Made by a program: the position numbers and the translations under genes. This document shows, one piece after another, positions 50,694-53,894 of a DNA stretch of 53,894 nt. A model generated the notes under the pieces. That model saw only the letters and a program-made list of their open reading frames with translations. It was not told the origin of the DNA and searched no databases. This DNA is from Nitriliruptoraceae bacterium (GTDB taxonomy: Bacteria; Actinomycetota; Nitriliruptoria; Nitriliruptorales; Nitriliruptoraceae). How positions within the stretch are numbered: the first letter of the stretch is position 1; each line of letters begins with the position of its first letter. Location of the stretch: contig JAFIEQ010000009.1 of the NCBI GenBank assembly GCA_020832455.1, forward strand, positions 1-53,894, read 5' to 3'.

Positions 50694-52877
50694 ATGACCA
50701 ACGACGCCACGGGCACCACGCGGACCGGGTACGGCACCTTCGGAGGGGTGTTCGTCCCGACCCTGCTGACGATCCTGGGCGTGCTGATGTACCTGCGCCT
50801 CGGCTGGGTCGTGGGCAACGCCGGGATCCTCGGTGGTGTGGTGGTCATCCTGGTCGCCATGGGCATCAGCGCGACGACCGGCCTGTCGCTGTCCTCGGTG
50901 ACCACCAACATCCGCATCGGTGCCGGCGGGGCGTACTCGATCATCTCGCGCTCGCTCGGGATCGAGGTCGCCGGCAGCATCGGGATCCCGCTGTTCATGG
51001 CGCAGGCGTTCGCCGTCGCGATGTACGTCTTCGGGTTCCGCACAGGCTGGCAACTCATCTTCCCGGATCATCCGAACCTCGCCGTGGACTTCGGGGTCTT
51101 CGGGGTGCTGCTGGTGATCGCGCTGATCTCCGCGCGGCTGGCGTTCCGCGTGCAGTTCCTCATCCTGGCGTTGTTCGTCGGGGCGCTGACCTCCGTCGCC
51201 GCCACCGTGTTCACCCTGCCCCTCGACCAGTCCGTGGAGCTGATCGGCCGGTTCCCGGGCACCCCGGAGGCGGGGTTCGGCGGGATCGGGTTCTGGGGTG
51301 TGTTCGCCATCTTCTTCCCCGCCGCGACCGGGATCATGGCCGGCGCGAACATGTCCGGCGAGCTCGCCAACCCGCGTCGCTCGATCCCGCTGGGGACGAT
51401 GTCGGCCATCGGCGTCGCCACCGTCGTCTACCTGGCACTCGCCGTCTGGTTCTCGCGGGTGGCGACCTCCGAGGAACTGGTCGCCAACTACACCATCATG
51501 ATCGACCGGGCCGCCTGGGGCCCCGCGGTGCTCGCCGGACTGCTCGGCTCGACCTGTTCGGCCGCGCTGTCCTCGCTGGTGGGCGCCTCCCGGATCCTGC
51601 AGGCCCTGGCCGCCCACAAGGCACTGCCCGGCGCCGATGCCGTGGCCCGGACCACCGCCAAGGGCGAACCGCGCAACGCCGTGCTGGTCACCGCGGCGGT
51701 GGCGGTCGGGGCGCTGCTGTTCCGCGATCTGAACGCGGTCGCCGCGCTGATCACGATGTTCTTCCTGATCACCTACGCGATGGTCAACCTCGTGGTCCTG
51801 CTCGAACAGGGGCTCGGGCTGGTCAGCTTCCGACCGCTGCTGCGGATCCCGCGTGCGGTCGCGCTGGTCGGCACGCTCGGGTGCCTGTTCGCGATGTTCG
51901 TCGTCAACCCCGTGTTCAGCCTGATCGCCCTCAGCATCGTGGGCGCGTTCTACACCTACCTCACACGCCGCCAGCTCGCGGCGCCCTACGGGGACATGCG
52001 CAGCAGCCTGTTCGTCGCCATCGCCGAGTGGGCGGTGAAGAAGGCCTCGCGGGTCGGCGGGGGGCGTGAGCGCGCCTGGAAGCCGAACCTGCTGGTCCCC
52101 GTGGAGGACGTCGAGGAGTTGCGCGGCACGTTCCGGCTCATCCACGACATCGCCTCACCCAAGGGGTCGCTGACCATCATGGGGCTCGCGCCGCCGGGAC
52201 AGACCCAGCAGCTGGCCACGAGCCTCACCGAGGCCGGAGCCCAGTTCCGCGACGAGGAGGTCTTCGCGATCGAGACGGTCGTGGAGACCAACCACTTCGC
52301 GCAGGGGTTCCTGGCCGGCATGGGCGCGTTGGGCGGGGCGTTCTTCAAGCCGAACACGGTGTTCCTGCCGGTCCCGCGGGACGTGGAGGGCAGCGAGGAA
52401 CGCCGCATCGTCATCCAGCGTGCGAAGGACCACCACCTCGCCGCGGTCCTGTTCGCCGACCATCCGCGTGCCGGGCTCGGCCGCCGCCACGTCATCAACG
52501 CCTGGGTGCGCACCCCGTCGTGGGAGCAGGCGCACGAGATCGCCGAGCTCGATCTGCTGCTCCTGCTGAGTTACAAGCTGCAACGCAACTGGAACGGCCG
52601 GGTGCGTCTGCTGACGGTGGTCGACTCCATCGACGAGAAGCCGGCCGCCACCTCGGAGCTGCACCGTCTGGTCGACCTGGCCCGCATGCAGCAGACCGAG
52701 GTCTACGCGATCCCCGGCGGCTTCCGGGACGCGCTCGAGCGCGCACCTCAGGCCGACATCAACCTGCTCGGGCTCCCGGCCGACCTCGACTTCGCGTGGA
52801 TGCGCGACGTCGTCACCCTCACGCGCTCCGCCTCGCTGTTCGTCCGGGGGTCGGGCGAGGAGAACGCCCTCGGGTGA
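50694..52877 (+). CDS. Amino acid/cation-chloride-cotransporter-like permease (APC superfamily, SLC12 type)
   Basis: 727 aa. It begins with YGTFGGVFVPTLLTILGVLMYLRLGWVVG, the classical start of SLC12-type transporters, and has twelve helices up to about residue 430 with GIMAGANMSGELANPRRSIPLGTMSAI and SSLVGASRILQALAAHKALP. A cytoplasmic C-terminal region of about 290 residues follows (WKPNLLVPVEDVEELRGTFRLIHDIASPKGS, LLLLSYKLQRNWNGRVRLLTVV), as in eukaryotic cation-chloride cotransporters. It may carry K+, Cl- or amino acids; bacterial members are scarcely studied. Leaderless start. Confidence 0.88.
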   Translation: MTNDATGTTRTGYGTFGGVFVPTLLTILGVLMYLRLGWVVGNAGILGGVVVILVAMGISATTGLSLSSVTTNIRIGAGGAYSIISRSLGIEVAGSIGIPLFMAQAFAVAMYVFGFRTGWQLIFPDHPNLAVDFGVFGVLLVIALISARLAFRVQFLILALFVGALTSVAATVFTLPLDQSVELIGRFPGTPEAGFGGIGFWGVFAIFFPAATGIMAGANMSGELANPRRSIPLGTMSAIGVATVVYLALAVWFSRVATSEELVANYTIMIDRAAWGPAVLAGLLGSTCSAALSSLVGASRILQALAAHKALPGADAVARTTAKGEPRNAVLVTAAVAVGALLFRDLNAVAALITMFFLITYAMVNLVVLLEQGLGLVSFRPLLRIPRAVALVGTLGCLFAMFVVNPVFSLIALSIVGAFYTYLTRRQLAAPYGDMRSSLFVAIAEWAVKKASRVGGGRERAWKPNLLVPVEDVEELRGTFRLIHDIASPKGSLTIMGLAPPGQTQQLATSLTEAGAQFRDEEVFAIETVVETNHFAQGFLAGMGALGGAFFKPNTVFLPVPRDVEGSEERRIVIQRAKDHHLAAVLFADHPRAGLGRRHVINAWVRTPSWEQAHEIAELDLLLLLSYKLQRNWNGRVRLLTVVDSIDEKPAATSELHRLVDLARMQQTEVYAIPGGFRDALERAPQADINLLGLPADLDFAWMRDVVTLTRSASLFVRGSGEENALG

Positions 52878-52925
52878 TGGCGGCGAGGCAGCGGTGCCCC
52901 TGCCGCCGCGCGCACCCGACCCGGC

Positions 52926-53768
52926 TCAGTGCTCGGCGAGCTCGCGGCGCAGGTCCCGGACCTCGTCGAGCAGGAGCAGGACCCCCTCGTCCTGCTCGCC
53001 GCCGAAGCGGGCCAGCACCTCGTCCAGCGTCGTGAGCGCGTCCTGGGGCCGGTCGAGCTCCAGCAGCACCTGCGCCCGGTCCCGGTGTGCAGCGATGACC
53101 TGGGTGCGTGCCGCCGGGTCCTCGGCCGTGCACCGGTCGACCTCCTCGAGCGCGGCCACGGCCTCTGCCTGGCGGGCCGAGGCGCACAGCGCCGCCGCAC
53201 GCAGGCGCACGCACATCGCGAGCTGCTCCGCCTCGAGCGCGTCCGCGGGGTCCAAGGTCGGGATGAGCGTCTCCGCCGCGGTCAGCGCCTCGCCGATGCG
53301 ATCCACCGCGAGCAGCGCGGCGGCCCGGTTGACCCGCACGCGGACCACCTGATCGGCGGTGACGGGGTCGTCCGCGTCACGGAAGCGCGCGAGCATCGCG
53401 TCGTAGGCGGCGATGGCTCCCTCGTGGTCACCGATGGCGTCGAGGCAGATGCCCCGGTTCAGGCCGGCCATCGCCAACTCGTGCCGGTGATCGGGATCGT
53501 CGAGGTCCGAGGGGGTCTCGGCCGCCTGCTCGTAGGCGACGGCAGCCGCGTCCAACTCCCCGAGCTCGGTCAGGAGCAACGCCCGCTCGAACCGGGCCGT
53601 GAACAACGACTCGCGGACCACCGGCTCGGCGAGGTCGGCAGCAGCCGCATCCTCGGCGAGCTGGGTCGCCGCCTCAAGCGCCCCGACGAGATCGCCGCGT
53701 TCGTGTCGTTCGAGCACGTCGTCGCAGCGACGACGCAGTTCACGGGCGAGGGGCGAGGACGGGATCAT
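52926..53768 (-). CDS. Tetratricopeptide repeat protein
   Basis: 280 aa from ATG 53768. At least four TPR-like helix pairs are visible (ALLLTELGELDAAAVAYEQA, GICLDAIGDHEGAIAAYDAM, RAAALCASARQAEAVAALEE, RAQVLLELDRPQDALTTLDE). No other domain or membrane segment is present. TPR proteins mediate protein contacts; the partner is unknown. Converges on the permease gene 48 bp away. Confidence 0.85.
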   Translation of the reverse strand: MIPSSPLARELRRRCDDVLERHERGDLVGALEAATQLAEDAAAADLAEPVVRESLFTARFERALLLTELGELDAAAVAYEQAAETPSDLDDPDHRHELAMAGLNRGICLDAIGDHEGAIAAYDAMLARFRDADDPVTADQVVRVRVNRAAALLAVDRIGEALTAAETLIPTLDPADALEAEQLAMCVRLRAAALCASARQAEAVAALEEVDRCTAEDPAARTQVIAAHRDRAQVLLELDRPQDALTTLDEVLARFGGEQDEGVLLLLDEVRDLRRELAEH

Positions 53769-53813
53769 GGTCGGGCCTCCTCGTCGTCAGCACGACGACG
53801 TGGCGGGAGCGGT

Positions 53814-53894
53814 GGGGGGCCGGGGCGGGGGCCCCCCCCCCCCCCCCCCGGCCCCCCCCCCCCCCGGGGGGGGCCCCCGCCCCCCCCCCCCCCC
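53814..53894. other. Terminal poly-G/poly-C tract, probable contig end
   Basis: The last 81 bp are G and C runs with no other bases, like the block at 9751-9888. Such ends arise when low-quality reads extend a contig. I see no biological feature. Confidence 0.75.

Overview
The window is a very GC-rich (about 70 percent by eye) bacterial segment with dense genes, many GTG/TTG starts, ATGA or TGATG stop-start overlaps and TAGNNT-type -10 boxes. The fhaA-fhaB-pstP-rodA-pbpA-pknB block, the ECF sigma/zinc-finger anti-sigma pair, DUF2207, DUF2237 and CopCD/YcnI genes point to an actinobacterium, probably a deep-branching one; the lineage is inference because no rRNA is present.

Layout. (1) 1-6.2 kb: an SLC13-type permease cut by the window edge, a zinc-less quinone reductase, a secreted acidic protein converging on a thioredoxin-CcdA fusion, a short VIT-family transporter and a dienelactone hydrolase. 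(2) 6.2-14.0 kb: a regulatory block with three GTGACACGG repeats, a 30-codon micro-ORF, a giant ATPase-wHTH-BTAD regulator, and an HTH-nSTAND-TM-WD40 protein. A poly-G/C tract (9751-9888) that looks like an assembly artefact separates the two large genes. (3) 14.0-22.0 kb: membrane-anchored winged-helix proteins, DUF2237, DUF2207, an M16-type protease, an NTF2-like protein and a secreted CAP protein. (4) 22.0-36.3 kb: an accessory region delimited by three copies of a module made of a terminator hairpin, 46-47 nt, and a tRNA-Leu 3' end. Only the rightmost copy is an intact tRNA-Leu(CAG). The first segment holds an AbiEii-type toxin with an overlapping partner gene. The second holds an IS3-family element without a target duplication, a truncated gene, two ABC transporter systems, an ethylbenzene-dehydrogenase-type haem-domain protein with a membrane partner, and an N-terminally truncated tyrosine recombinase. 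(5) 36.3-43.9 kb: the conserved cell-wall/division signalling operon. (6) 43.9-50.6 kb: a degenerate Ppx/GppA-like protein and a copper-handling cluster (unknown WHDHRIH protein, YcnI, CopCD, anti-sigma) diverging from its ECF sigma gene. (7) 50.7-53.9 kb: a cation-chloride-cotransporter-like permease, a TPR protein, and a terminal poly-G/C tract that looks like a contig end.

How the parts work together. The fha-pstP-rodA-pbpA-pknB genes form one phosphorylation-controlled peptidoglycan elongation unit, with only one kinase. The copper cluster probably handles copper outside the membrane under ECF control. In the island, 34886-29649 reads as one operon: two FtsX-like permeases and a LolD/MacB-like ATPase followed by the haem-domain protein and its five-helix partner. 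This is the best candidate for an undescribed system, followed by the BTAD regulator with its repeat operator and micro-ORF, and the WHDHRIH protein of the copper cluster.

Caveat: several G/C homopolymer stretches look unreliable, so frameshifts near them (notably 6540-6630) may be sequencing errors.
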